Translations under genes and position numbers: made by a program
The notes under the pieces: model-generated
The model's database searches: none
What the model saw: the letters and a program-made list of their open reading frames with translations, nothing else
What the model was told of the DNA's origin: nothing
DNA from: Thermococcus sp.
Lineage (GTDB): Archaea > Methanobacteriota_B > Thermococci > Thermococcales > Thermococcaceae
Direction of reading: 5' to 3'
Assembly: GCA_027062125.1 (NCBI GenBank)
Contig: JAMOTW010000160.1
Span: 1 to 22,548, forward strand
DNA: 22,548 nt
Shown: positions 14,891 through 21,603 of the stretch, one piece after another
Layout of the letters: the number at the start of each line of letters is the position of its first letter
How positions within the stretch are numbered: position 1 is the first letter of the stretch

Positions 14891-14912
14891 ATCTGGCTTG
14901 ATAGCTTTGAAC

Positions 14913-15932
14913 ATGATACCGGTACCCCTGGTTCGAAGACTTCTGCAGGTTAAGATCAAGGTCGGCCGGAACAGGCTCCTGCAGATAGCCTTGGCCGTCG
15001 TCCTGCTGGCGCTGTTCTTTGCGCTTCTCTTCGCTTACTTCGAGGGCGTTGGCTTCTACACGGCCTTCTACTGGGCCATAATAACGATGGCCACGATCGG
15101 CTACGGCGACGTTACTCCCCAGACGAGCGCCGGGAGGGCCGTCGCCATGGTGGCGGCCGTGGCGGGAATCTCAACTTTCACGGCCCTCGTTTCCGTCCTG
15201 GCCGAATACTTCATATCTTCGTCGCTGAGGAGGATGATGGGAATGCACCGCGTTAAGTACTCGGGTCACTACGTTGTAATCGGGCAGGGGAGCAGCATAT
15301 CGAGCTGCGTGAACGAACTACTCGTCGCGATTTCCAGTGGAGATGCCGAGCTGAGGCCGATAGTCGTCGTCTTTCCGAGCGAGGAGGAGCGCAAGAAGGT
15401 CGAGCTTCCAGAGGAAGTGGAGGTCCTCATAGGCGACCCCACCAATCCAGAAACCCTTGAGCGCGCCCACGTCAAGGGGGCTTCCAATGTCATTCTGGCC
15501 CTGGAGGACGACTCCAAGTCGGTCTTCGCCACGCTGATGATAAAGCGCATCTCCAGGGCCAAGGTCCTCGTCGAGGCCCTAAATGCGGAGAGCGTTGAAC
15601 TCCTAAAGCAGGCGGGTGCCGACAGGGTAATACTGAGCAGGAGCTTCGCGGGCAGGCTTCTCGCGAGCGCTATCTTCGAGCCCGAGGTTGTTGACGTTAT
15701 CGACGACCTCACCACGGCCCTGGGGCGCTACGACATCTCCGTGCTAGTGAGGAGCGACCTCTGGGGCCTGACTTACCTAGAGGCCCTCAGGAGGCTTCAC
15801 GATGAGGGTGGCTACTTCCTGCTTGGCTACTACACCGATAAGCCGGTCCTCAGCCCGCCCCTGGATGAGAAGATACCGCGGGGTTCGAAGCTCGTGGTGA
15901 TAAGGCCCGCCGTTTCCACTGGAAAAGGATGA
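14913..15932 (+). CDS. Two-TM potassium channel with RCK domain (MthK-like)
   Basis: A membrane potassium channel gated by a cytosolic RCK (TrkA-N/TrkA-C) module. TM1 is about residues 22-44, the pore helix leads to the selectivity filter TIGYGD at 61-66, and TM2 is about 74-100. The RCK Rossmann domain starts at YVVIGQGSS (120-128) and a TrkA-C-like domain covers about 250-335. The 339-aa length matches MthK-type channels. The ATG at 14913 is chosen over a TTG at 14898 because the TATA lies about 26 bp upstream. Mini-ORB cores occur inside (15334) and in the last codons (15916, encoding VSTGKG). Placement beside the origin does not imply a replication role. The ligand is unknown. Confidence 0.92.
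   Translation: MIPVPLVRRLLQVKIKVGRNRLLQIALAVVLLALFFALLFAYFEGVGFYTAFYWAIITMATIGYGDVTPQTSAGRAVAMVAAVAGISTFTALVSVLAEYFISSSLRRMMGMHRVKYSGHYVVIGQGSSISSCVNELLVAISSGDAELRPIVVVFPSEEERKKVELPEEVEVLIGDPTNPETLERAHVKGASNVILALEDDSKSVFATLMIKRISRAKVLVEALNAESVELLKQAGADRVILSRSFAGRLLASAIFEPEVVDVIDDLTTALGRYDISVLVRSDLWGLTYLEALRRLHDEGGYFLLGYYTDKPVLSPPLDEKIPRGSKLVVIRPAVSTGKG
15331..15344 (+). repeat. Mini-ORB inside the channel gene
   Basis: TTTCCAGTGGAGAT encodes ISSGD at a loop of the RCK domain and carries the CCAGTGG core. Confidence 0.45.
15913..15925. repeat. Mini-ORB at the end of the channel gene
   Basis: TTTCCACTGGAAA, the full palindromic core, overlaps the last codons before the TGA stop. Confidence 0.55.
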
Positions 15933-15957
15933 CCCACCCCTCCCGCCACCTGGCCAC

Positions 15958-15964
15958 TTTTTTT
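15958..15964 (+). terminator. Oligo-T terminator of the channel gene
   Basis: Seven consecutive T residues lie 26 bp after the stop codon, the usual signal for intrinsic archaeal termination. Confidence 0.5.
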
Positions 15965-16026
15965 ATTCTCTCCAGTCAAAAGGCGCCGCGGGAGTGTTTT
16001 CCGTTGCTCCAAATCCGGGAAGAAAA

Positions 16027-16035
16027 GTATATAAC
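16027..16035 (+). promoter_or_regulatory. TATA box of radA
   Basis: GTATATAAC preceded by purine-rich GAAAA (a BRE-like context) predicts a start near 16057 and a leader of about 27 nt carrying GGTGATG. Confidence 0.65.
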
Positions 16036-16083
16036 CCTTGGACTTTTTACCCCTATGAAAGGTATTGATGTTGGGTGATGTTC

Positions 16084-17148
16084 ATGGCGAGGAAGAAGAA
16101 GGCTGAGGATGAAATAAAAGAGCTCGAGGAGTTTGAGGAGCTCGAGGTCGTTGAGGAGTCCACTTCAAGCTCAACCAAGAAAAAGAAGGAGAAGGAAATA
16201 AAGGTTCTCGAAGACCTCCCCGGCGTTGGTCCGGCCACCGCTGAGAAGCTCCGCGAGGCTGGCTATGACAGCATCGAGGCCATAGCAGTTGCATCTCCGA
16301 TGGAGCTCAAGGAGATAGCGGGAATAAGTGAGGGGGCCGCGCTCAAGATAATCCAGGCCGCGAGGGAGGCCGCCAACATAGGGACCTTCATGCGCGCCGA
16401 CGAGTACATGGAGAAGAGGAGCGTCATAGGCAAGATCTCCACCGGAAGCAAGAGCCTCGACAAGCTCATAGGCGGCGGTGTCGAGACCCAGGCGATAACC
16501 GAGGTCTTCGGTGAGTTCGGTTCCGGAAAGACCCAGCTGGCCCATACCCTTGCTGTCATGGTGCAGCTCCCGCACGAGGAGGGCGGCCTGAACGGCTCCG
16601 TCATCTGGATCGACACCGAGAACACCTTCAGGCCCGAGAGGATAAGGCAGATCGCTGAAAACCGCGGCCTCGACCCGGACGAGGTTCTCAAGAACATCTA
16701 CGTTGCGAGGGCCTTTAACAGCAACCACCAGATGCTCCTCATCGAGAGGGCGGAGGAGATAATCAAGGAGAAGGCCGAGACAGACAGGCCTGTTAAGCTC
16801 CTCGTCGTGGATTCGCTCATGGCCCACTTCAGGAGCGAGTACGTCGGCAGGGGAACTTTGGCAGAGAGACAGCAGAAGCTGGCCAAGCACCTCTCCGACC
16901 TCCACCGCTTGGCGGACCTCTACGACATAGCCGTCTTCGTCACGAACCAGGTTCAGGCCAAACCGGATGCCTTCTTCGGCGACCCGACGAGGCCCGTTGG
17001 CGGACACATTCTCGCCCACAGCGCCACGCTCAGGATATACCTCAGGAAAGGTAAGGCAGGAAAGCGCGTCGCCAGGCTCATAGACAGCCCCCACCTCCCC
17101 GAGGGCGAGGCAATCTTCAGGATAACCGACAAGGGCGTCGAGGACTGA
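16084..17148 (+). CDS. radA: RadA recombinase
   Basis: Archaeal Rad51/RecA homologue that forms filaments on single-stranded DNA and performs strand exchange in homologous recombination. The 354 residues show an acidic/lysine-rich N-terminal leader, helix-hairpin-helix domain (LPGVGPATAEKL, 45-56), the FMRA polymerisation motif at 102-105, Walker A GEFGSGKT at 143-150, Walker B LLVVD at 239-243 and the L2-region residues near NQVQAKPDAFFGDP. No intein interrupts it. The ATG at 16084 is chosen because it follows GGTGATG and gives the family MA- start. GTG and ATG codons just upstream lie within the ribosome binding site. nucS follows after 35 bp with its own TATA. Confidence 0.97.
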   Translation: MARKKKAEDEIKELEEFEELEVVEESTSSSTKKKKEKEIKVLEDLPGVGPATAEKLREAGYDSIEAIAVASPMELKEIAGISEGAALKIIQAAREAANIGTFMRADEYMEKRSVIGKISTGSKSLDKLIGGGVETQAITEVFGEFGSGKTQLAHTLAVMVQLPHEEGGLNGSVIWIDTENTFRPERIRQIAENRGLDPDEVLKNIYVARAFNSNHQMLLIERAEEIIKEKAETDRPVKLLVVDSLMAHFRSEYVGRGTLAERQQKLAKHLSDLHRLADLYDIAVFVTNQVQAKPDAFFGDPTRPVGGHILAHSATLRIYLRKGKAGKRVARLIDSPHLPEGEAIFRITDKGVED

Positions 17149-17152
17149 GTTA

Positions 17153-17161
17153 GCTTTTTAA
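17153..17161 (+). promoter_or_regulatory. TATA box of nucS
   Basis: GCTTTTTAA begins just after the radA stop and is centred about 27 bp before the nucS ATG, so nucS can be expressed as a leaderless message. Confidence 0.55.
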
Positions 17162-17183
17162 CCCCTCTTCTTTACCCCGTTTC

Positions 17184-17936
17184 ATGTCAAAGGTTGACGC
17201 AATAGTGAACCCCTCACAGGATGACGTCAAACGGCTCGTTGATGCGGCCCTGTCGAGCGAGGCCGTGCTCACGATTTTCGCCCGCTGTAGGGTTCACTAC
17301 GACGGCAGGGCCAAGAGCGAGCTCGGCCCCGGAGACAGGGTGATAATAATCAAGCCCGACGGCGCCTTCCTCATCCACCAGAACAGGAAGAGGGAGCCCG
17401 TGAACTGGCAACCGCCGGGGAGCTTTGTTACCATTGAGGAGCGCGATGGGGTTCTGGTTCTCCGCTCCGTCAGGCGGAAGCCCAAGGAGGTCCTCGAGGT
17501 CGAGCTCGATGAGGTCTACCTCGTCTCCGTCTTCAAGGCCGAGGACTACGAGGAGCTCGCTTTGACCGGCAGCGAGGCGGAGATGGCGGAGATGATATTC
17601 CGGAATCCCGAACTCATTGAGCCCGGCTTCAAGCCCCTCTCCCGCGAGAAGGACATAGGCCACGGCATAGTCGACATTCTGGGGAGGGATGAAGGCGGCA
17701 ACCTCGTGGTTCTGGAGCTCAAGCGCAGGAAGGCCGACCTCCACGCGGTCAGCCAGCTTAAGCGCTACGTCGAGGCTCTGAGGAGGGAGCATCCGACCGT
17801 CAGGGGAATCCTCGTGGCCCCCGCCCTAACCTCGGGAGCCAAGAAACTCCTCCAGAAGGAGGGACTGGAGTTCAAAAAGGTTGAACCGCCGAAGAGGGAT
17901 AGGTCGGGAAGGGGCAGGCAGACGACGCTCCTTTAG
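17184..17936 (+). CDS. nucS: Mismatch-specific endonuclease EndoMS/NucS
   Basis: Restriction-enzyme-like nuclease that in Thermococcales cuts both strands at mismatches and replaces MutS/MutL repair, acting with PCNA and probably feeding breaks to RadA. The 250 residues have an N-terminal dimerisation/DNA-binding domain (1-115) and a C-terminal RecB-like nuclease domain. The active site is D164 (GIVDIL), E178 and K180 (LELK), equivalent to D165/E179/K181 of the T. kodakarensis enzyme. The C terminus RQTTLL is a PCNA-interacting motif. The ATG at 17184 has a TATA about 27 bp upstream. It ends tail to tail with the minus-strand gene, the two stops overlapping by 4 bp. Adjacent radA supports a shared repair function. 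Confidence 0.95.
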   Translation: MSKVDAIVNPSQDDVKRLVDAALSSEAVLTIFARCRVHYDGRAKSELGPGDRVIIIKPDGAFLIHQNRKREPVNWQPPGSFVTIEERDGVLVLRSVRRKPKEVLEVELDEVYLVSVFKAEDYEELALTGSEAEMAEMIFRNPELIEPGFKPLSREKDIGHGIVDILGRDEGGNLVVLELKRRKADLHAVSQLKRYVEALRREHPTVRGILVAPALTSGAKKLLQKEGLEFKKVEPPKRDRSGRGRQTTLL

Positions 17937-18316
17937 CCCATTCCCATCTCCTGCGGTATTAGCTCGCGGACACGAACCAGGAGGAGCCTTTTCCTGTTCT
18001 CAACCTCCACCACCCTTCCGAGGCCGACCAATCTGACCTTGGCCCTGCAGACTGTAACCTCCCTCTCGTCGCTCTCCTCCCAGGGAATCCTCGTCTCCAG
18101 CTTCTCAGCCCCGAGGAGCTCCGCGAGGAGGCCCTCAGTTCCGACGTCAACATCGCTGAAGGGGTCGTAGGTCAGGAAGAGTCTCATGGTCCTTTCGAGC
18201 GCCGCCTCGACGGCGAGAACGTTCCTCGCGCCCCTGAGCTCGATGGTTCTGTAGGGGTTCCTCATGAGCTCGTCCAGCACGCGCCGGGCCATGCCGGCGA
18301 GAACGACCGCCTTCAT
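17933..18316 (-). CDS. Conserved archaeal protein, probably DUF473 family
   Basis: A 127-aa soluble protein. MKAVVLAGMARRVLDELMRN followed by RTIELRGARNVL resembles, from memory, the uncharacterised archaeal DUF473 family. The second half is strand-rich (CRAKVRLVGLGRVVEVE) and could be a small beta-barrel. No catalytic motif is seen. The ATG at 18316 is preferred over GTG codons at 18325 and 18322, because those overlap the GAGGTGGTG ribosome binding site. It follows the PAC2-family gene by only 10 bp, so they form an operon. Function unknown. Confidence 0.7.
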   Translation of the reverse strand: MKAVVLAGMARRVLDELMRNPYRTIELRGARNVLAVEAALERTMRLFLTYDPFSDVDVGTEGLLAELLGAEKLETRIPWEESDEREVTVCRAKVRLVGLGRVVEVENRKRLLLVRVRELIPQEMGMG

Positions 18317-18326
18317 CGCCACCACC

Positions 18327-19055
18327 TCACAGGTAGATGCTTTCGTACTGCTGCTGGGCCTTCTTCCTGGCCTGCTCCATCTGCTCGTGCATCCTCCTGA
18401 GCTGCTCCTCTATCGCCCGTGCCTCCTGGAGGAGTGGCTCGGTTGAGACCTCCAGCGGAACGAGCTTCTTGAGGGCCTCGATGACGTTTGCTGCTGCCCT
18501 CGGGTCAGGTCTGTCTCCGAAGGTCTCCCCGAGGAGGACGTAGGCATCTAAATTGTTCCTGCTCGCCTCCCACAGGAGTTTCCCGCTCATCCCCATTATC
18601 GAGCCGTACTGGAGTACCTTAACCCCGTTCTCCTCGAGCTCTCTGTTGAGCTCATCCCTTGCCCCAACGCCCCATACATCGAGCTGCTCCTTGAAGAAAC
18701 CGATTCCTATGCCCCCCATCGAGACGACCTTTCCGGCGTCCATCTCCTTTAGGTACTTCACCAGCTCCCTCGCTATCTCGTTCACGAGCGTCGGGGGGAC
18801 GTAGATGTCCGCGATGGCCACTATCAGGTTGTCTTTCCCGTAGAAGCGGAGCGGCGGGTTCGGCTTCCCCTCGAGGATCATGGCCATCGGCGGGATGAAG
18901 GGGCTCTCGACGTAGCCTATCATGTCCATCTTGAGCTCCTTGGCGAGGAAGTTCGCGGCTATGTGGCCGACCAGTCCGACGCCGGGATAGCCCTCTATCA
19001 GGATGGGGTTCTTCACCTCCGGAAGGACTATTCTGACGGGCCCGCCGTTCTCCAT
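18327..19055 (-). CDS. PAC2-family proteasome assembly chaperone homologue (PbaA/PbaB-like)
   Basis: A 242-aa member of the PAC2 family, related to eukaryotic proteasome assembly chaperones and the Pyrococcus PbaA/PbaB proteins. Family signatures include LIEGYPGVGLVGHIAANFL near residues 20-40, YVESPFIPPMAMI and SMGGIGIGF. The C-terminal 40 residues form a charged helix rich in Glu, Arg and Gln. The protein ends in IYL, a hydrophobic-Tyr-X (HbYX) motif like those that dock into the proteasome alpha ring, supporting a proteasome-binding role by inference. The start at 19055 follows GGGGGGTGAG; a TTG further upstream is part of that site. It is transcribed with the small downstream gene and diverges from the phosphorylase. 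Confidence 0.88.
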   Translation of the reverse strand: MENGGPVRIVLPEVKNPILIEGYPGVGLVGHIAANFLAKELKMDMIGYVESPFIPPMAMILEGKPNPPLRFYGKDNLIVAIADIYVPPTLVNEIARELVKYLKEMDAGKVVSMGGIGIGFFKEQLDVWGVGARDELNRELEENGVKVLQYGSIMGMSGKLLWEASRNNLDAYVLLGETFGDRPDPRAAANVIEALKKLVPLEVSTEPLLQEARAIEEQLRRMHEQMEQARKKAQQQYESIYL

Positions 19056-19100
19056 CCTCTCACCCCCCAAGAATTTAGTTCCAAAAGGTTATTAAATTTT

Positions 19101-19124
19101 CGGAGTTTCATTTCCACTGGAAAG
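19101..19124 (-). repeat. ORB-like element between divergent promoters
   Basis: On the minus strand CTTTCCAGTGGAAATGAAAC continues TCCG, an ORB lacking only its G run. It lies between the PAC2-gene start (19055) and the phosphorylase start (19170), about 10 bp from the phosphorylase TATA (CTTAAATAA, 19131-19139). Confidence 0.65.
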
Positions 19125-19130
19125 GCAACT

Positions 19131-19139
19131 CTTAAATAA
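19131..19139 (+). promoter_or_regulatory. TATA box of the phosphorylase gene
   Basis: CTTAAATAA is centred about 35 bp before the ATG at 19170 and predicts a leader of about 10 nt that begins near the GGTGATG. Confidence 0.5.
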
Positions 19140-19169
19140 CTCGAGCGGTATTTTTACAGGGTGATGTTT

Positions 19170-19943
19170 ATGGTGAAGATCGGCATCATTGGAGGTTCCG
19201 GGGTTTACGGCGTCTTCGAGCCAAGGGAAACCGTCAAGGTCCACACCCCCTACGGCAGGCCCTCGGCTCCAGTGGAAATAGGCGAAATCGAGGGCGTCGA
19301 GGTTGCCTTCATACCGAGGCACGGGAAGAACCACGAGTTCCCGCCTCATGAAGTGCCGTACAGGGCCAACATCTGGGCGCTCAAGGAGCTGGGCGTCGAG
19401 AGGGTCATAGGCGTTACAGCCGTCGGCTCGCTTCGCGAGGAGTACAGGCCCGGCGACATCGTCATAACCGACCAGTTCATTGACTTCACGAAGAAGAGGG
19501 ACTACACCTTCTACAACGGGCCGAGGGTTGCCCACGTTTCCATGGCCGACCCGTTCTGCCCTGAGATGAGGAAGATATTCTACGAGACCGCCAAGGAGCT
19601 CGGCTTCCCTGTCCACGAGAAGGGCACCTACGTCTGCATCGAGGGGCCGCGTTTTTCCACGAGGGCCGAGAGCTTCATGTTCCGCCAGTACGCCCACATA
19701 ATCGGAATGACGCTCGTCCCCGAGATAAACCTCGCCCGCGAGCTTGGAATGTGCTACATCAACATCGCAACGGTCACCGACTACGACGTCTGGGCGGACA
19801 AGCCTGTCGATGCCCAGGAGGTTCTCAAGGTCATGGCCGAGAACAACTACAAGGTTCAGGAGCTTCTCAAGAAGGGAATCCCGAGGATTCCCGAGGAGAG
19901 GAAGTGCGGCTGTGCCGATGTTCTGAAGACGATGTTCGTCTGA
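19170..19943 (+). CDS. mtnP: 5'-methylthioadenosine phosphorylase (MTAP II type)
   Basis: Cleaves methylthioadenosine (and possibly other purine nucleosides) with phosphate to free base and sugar 1-phosphate, in methionine and purine salvage. The 257 residues show GIIGGSGVYG at 5-14, IPRHG at 48-52, the phosphate/ribose motif TAVGSL at 83-88, CIEGPRFSTRAES at 156-168 and base-site TDYDVWAD at 203-210. The CGC motif at 246-248 is the CxC disulfide reported in hyperthermophilic archaeal phosphorylases. MTA versus general purine nucleoside specificity cannot be fixed by eye. The ATG at 19170 follows GGTGATG. A mini-ORB core (19269) encodes APVE. An MTA/SAH deaminase gene lies 1.7 kb downstream, hinting at linked salvage. 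Confidence 0.92.
   Translation: MVKIGIIGGSGVYGVFEPRETVKVHTPYGRPSAPVEIGEIEGVEVAFIPRHGKNHEFPPHEVPYRANIWALKELGVERVIGVTAVGSLREEYRPGDIVITDQFIDFTKKRDYTFYNGPRVAHVSMADPFCPEMRKIFYETAKELGFPVHEKGTYVCIEGPRFSTRAESFMFRQYAHIIGMTLVPEINLARELGMCYINIATVTDYDVWADKPVDAQEVLKVMAENNYKVQELLKKGIPRIPEERKCGCADVLKTMFV
19266..19279 (+). repeat. Mini-ORB inside the phosphorylase gene
   Basis: GCTCCAGTGGAAAT carries the CCAGTGG core. It overlies conserved codons (SAPVEI), so coincidence is possible. Confidence 0.35.
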
Positions 19944-20103
19944 GCAACCCCTTTCGTTTCCCTTTCTACTTGCGACGTGACTGAGGGGGTTTAAGAATGT
20001 TGAACCTGCTTCATGAAACTGATGTGCTTGCCATATTCATTGTTCGATGTTTACACTGCCTTCCTTCCAGAGAAACATCGGTGTGTGTAAGGGGTGAGTA
20101 TTC

Positions 20104-20361
20104 ATGGAAAGCAGAAGCTTGGAGGCCTTCTTCTATCGTTTCTTTTTTGGTGTTTTGTTGAATCTCCCGTGGATATATCTCCTGGTATTAAACGAAGAGT
20201 GGCCTACTCTGTTACTTGCGGCTGTCTCGGCTTCTTTTATAACAAGTTACAAGGATAAATGCCTGGCCGAAATACTAGCGAAGAGAAGGCAGTTTTTGAT
20301 GGACTTGGTGGTGTTTGTGGTGGTGTTCTACTTTCTCAGGAAATACCTGCTTTTTGGATAA
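20104..20361 (+). CDS. Small membrane protein, unknown
   Basis: An 85-aa protein with hydrophobic spans at about 11-29, 35-47 and 65-82, separated by a basic loop (YKDKCLAEILAKRRQ). GGGGTGAG precedes the ATG by 4-5 bases, a good ribosome binding site. Base composition is more AT-rich than the genes to its left, suggesting an accessory segment. It is followed after 23 bp by a secreted-protein gene, so the two are probably co-transcribed. I recognise no family. Confidence 0.65.
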   Translation: MESRSLEAFFYRFFFGVLLNLPWIYLLVLNEEWPTLLLAAVSASFITSYKDKCLAEILAKRRQFLMDLVVFVVVFYFLRKYLLFG

Positions 20362-20384
20362 CATCTAGTGCCGGGTGAACGGAA

Positions 20385-20909
20385 ATGAACAAGACAATGA
20401 CTTTACTTGGGATATGCTGTGTGCTGATCCTCTTTGCCTTAAGCTACATCCCTAGTGCCCATTCCCCGGTTGATGTTATCTCCTACTGGTCAACCATTAG
20501 CTCTTTCGATGCTCAGGAGGTCATTAAAGTTGGTGACCAATCCTTTGAGAGCCGTGTAATTTTTGTCAAACCTGATGAAATCACCCGGGAGGATTACATC
20601 AATGGCTCCTTAGCCCAGAAAATCACCATAAAAAATGGCACCCAGAAGGTGATGACTGCAAACGGGACTTTCACTCTCAACTCAACCATCAATGACATCA
20701 ACGCCCTTGACCCATTTGTTGCAATACTAAATAATCTTGAATCCTTCAACGTCACGTGGGAGAGAGGCATCTTGCTTCTCAAACCAAAGACTGAAGGAAT
20801 GCCAACCTACGAGGTTGAACTCAACGGAAAACTGCCGGGGAGAATCACAATAAAGCAAGCCGGACTGACAATTGTGGTGGAGTACAGGATGATTGAGGTG
20901 ACAAAATAG
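20385..20909 (+). CDS. Secreted protein of unknown function
   Basis: A 174-aa protein with an N-terminal hydrophobic signal or anchor (about residues 5-23) and a beta-rich exported part rich in Asn/Thr, with several N-x-S/T sites (NGS, NGT, NST, NVT). No catalytic motif or second membrane span is seen. A GGGTGA ribosome binding site lies 6 bases upstream of the ATG. It forms a probable operon with the small membrane protein 23 bp upstream. The AT-rich composition matches that gene and differs from the replication island. A surface or envelope role is a guess. Confidence 0.65.
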   Translation: MNKTMTLLGICCVLILFALSYIPSAHSPVDVISYWSTISSFDAQEVIKVGDQSFESRVIFVKPDEITREDYINGSLAQKITIKNGTQKVMTANGTFTLNSTINDINALDPFVAILNNLESFNVTWERGILLLKPKTEGMPTYEVELNGKLPGRITIKQAGLTIVVEYRMIEVTK

Positions 20910-21033
20910 CGTACGTTTTATTTTTAGACATGCCCTTTTCTCTTTTATGAAACTGTGTTTGTTTCTGGTGAAGAGCGTTTGGACTCTTACTGAGATATCT
21001 TTCCATGTTTCCTAAAAAGTTGGGGAGTAAAGA

Positions 21034-21042
21034 TTTTATACT
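21034..21042 (+). promoter_or_regulatory. TATA box of the secreted nuclease gene
   Basis: TTTTATACT predicts a start near 21063, just ahead of GGTGA at 21062-21066 and the ATG at 21073. Confidence 0.5.
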
Positions 21043-21072
21043 GGTTTTTTTAATGGTCTATGGTGACCTTTA

Positions 21073-21534
21073 ATGGGTAGGAGAGTATTTTTAATAACAA
21101 TAGTGCTCTTAGTGTTTTCAGCATTAAGTTTTGCCAGCGCCTACGAGTTCCAGGCCTACGGCTACGTCACTGAGGTCGTCGATGGCGACACCGTGTGGTT
21201 CCACTCCTACTACGGCTACAGGGCTGGGGAAACCTTCAAGGTTCGCTTCGCCGACATAAACGCGCCCGAGATATACACCGATGAGGGCAAGGAATCGAAG
21301 GCCGCTTTGGAATGGCTCTTTGACACGTACGGCTACTATGTCTACCTCGACGTCGATGACGTCTACGAAACCGACCGCTACGGCAGGGTCGTTGCCGTCG
21401 TCTACCTCCCCTTCTGGTACTACGGCTACGCACTCAACGTCAATGAGTGGCTTGTTGAGGCAGGCTACTCATCCATCTGGGACCACTACAACGAGTTCGA
21501 CCCGTACTCCTGGAGCCTCTGGGTTCCAATTTGA
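21073..21534 (+). CDS. Secreted staphylococcal-nuclease (thermonuclease) homologue
   Basis: A 153-aa SNase-fold protein exported by a signal peptide (about 1-23, ending ASA). Such enzymes hydrolyse DNA and RNA with calcium. VVDGDT (D39), R58, E66 (INAPE) and R105 (DRYGR) match D21, R35, E43 and R87 of the staphylococcal enzyme with correct spacing, so the catalytic residues are kept. The calcium ligand equivalent to D40 is Asn63 and T41 is Ala64, so metal binding may differ. The protein is notably rich in Tyr and Trp. The ATG follows GGTGA with a 6-base spacer. It stands alone between an AT-rich pair of unknown genes and the deaminase. An extracellular nutrient or DNA-scavenging role is inferred. 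Confidence 0.88.
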   Translation: MGRRVFLITIVLLVFSALSFASAYEFQAYGYVTEVVDGDTVWFHSYYGYRAGETFKVRFADINAPEIYTDEGKESKAALEWLFDTYGYYVYLDVDDVYETDRYGRVVAVVYLPFWYYGYALNVNEWLVEAGYSSIWDHYNEFDPYSWSLWVPI

Positions 21535-21555
21535 GGTTTTTCTCTTCTCCGACAC

Positions 21556-21564
21556 CTTTTTAAC
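21556..21564 (+). promoter_or_regulatory. TATA box of the MTA/SAH deaminase gene
   Basis: CTTTTTAAC predicts a start near 21587 and a short leader with GAGGTGGTGATC before the ATG. A degenerate ORB-like sequence (TTCCAGGGGAAACACACCCC, 21565-21584) fills the space between TATA and start point. Confidence 0.5.
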
Positions 21565-21603
21565 TTCCAGGGGAAACACACCCCTTTAAAAGAGGTGGTG
21601 ATC

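Larger units (their letters stand above)
14195..14912. other. oriC: Probable replication origin oriC
   Basis: The interval without a protein gene holds two full ORBs in opposite orientation (14493-14522 and 14771-14800), a further ORB-like element at 14286-14312, mini-ORBs at 14373-14386 and 14829-14842, half-sites at 14237-14255, and an AT-rich segment at about 14575-14745 with a 27-bp palindrome. Known Pyrococcus origins lie beside cdc6 and the PolD genes and use inverted ORBs with an AT-rich unwinding region. Flanking operons are transcribed away in both directions. Origin identity is inferred from these elements and the setting. Whether it is used in growing cells is not shown by sequence. 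Confidence 0.88.

Noticed and set aside
14195..14912. CRISPR array or IS element in the gene-free origin region
   Set aside because: Repeats are few, unequally spaced and differ in orientation, with no spacers, and no transposase or long terminal inverted repeats are present.
16171..17094. A 307-codon minus-strand open frame
   Set aside because: Antisense to radA, with no ribosome binding site or recognisable domain.
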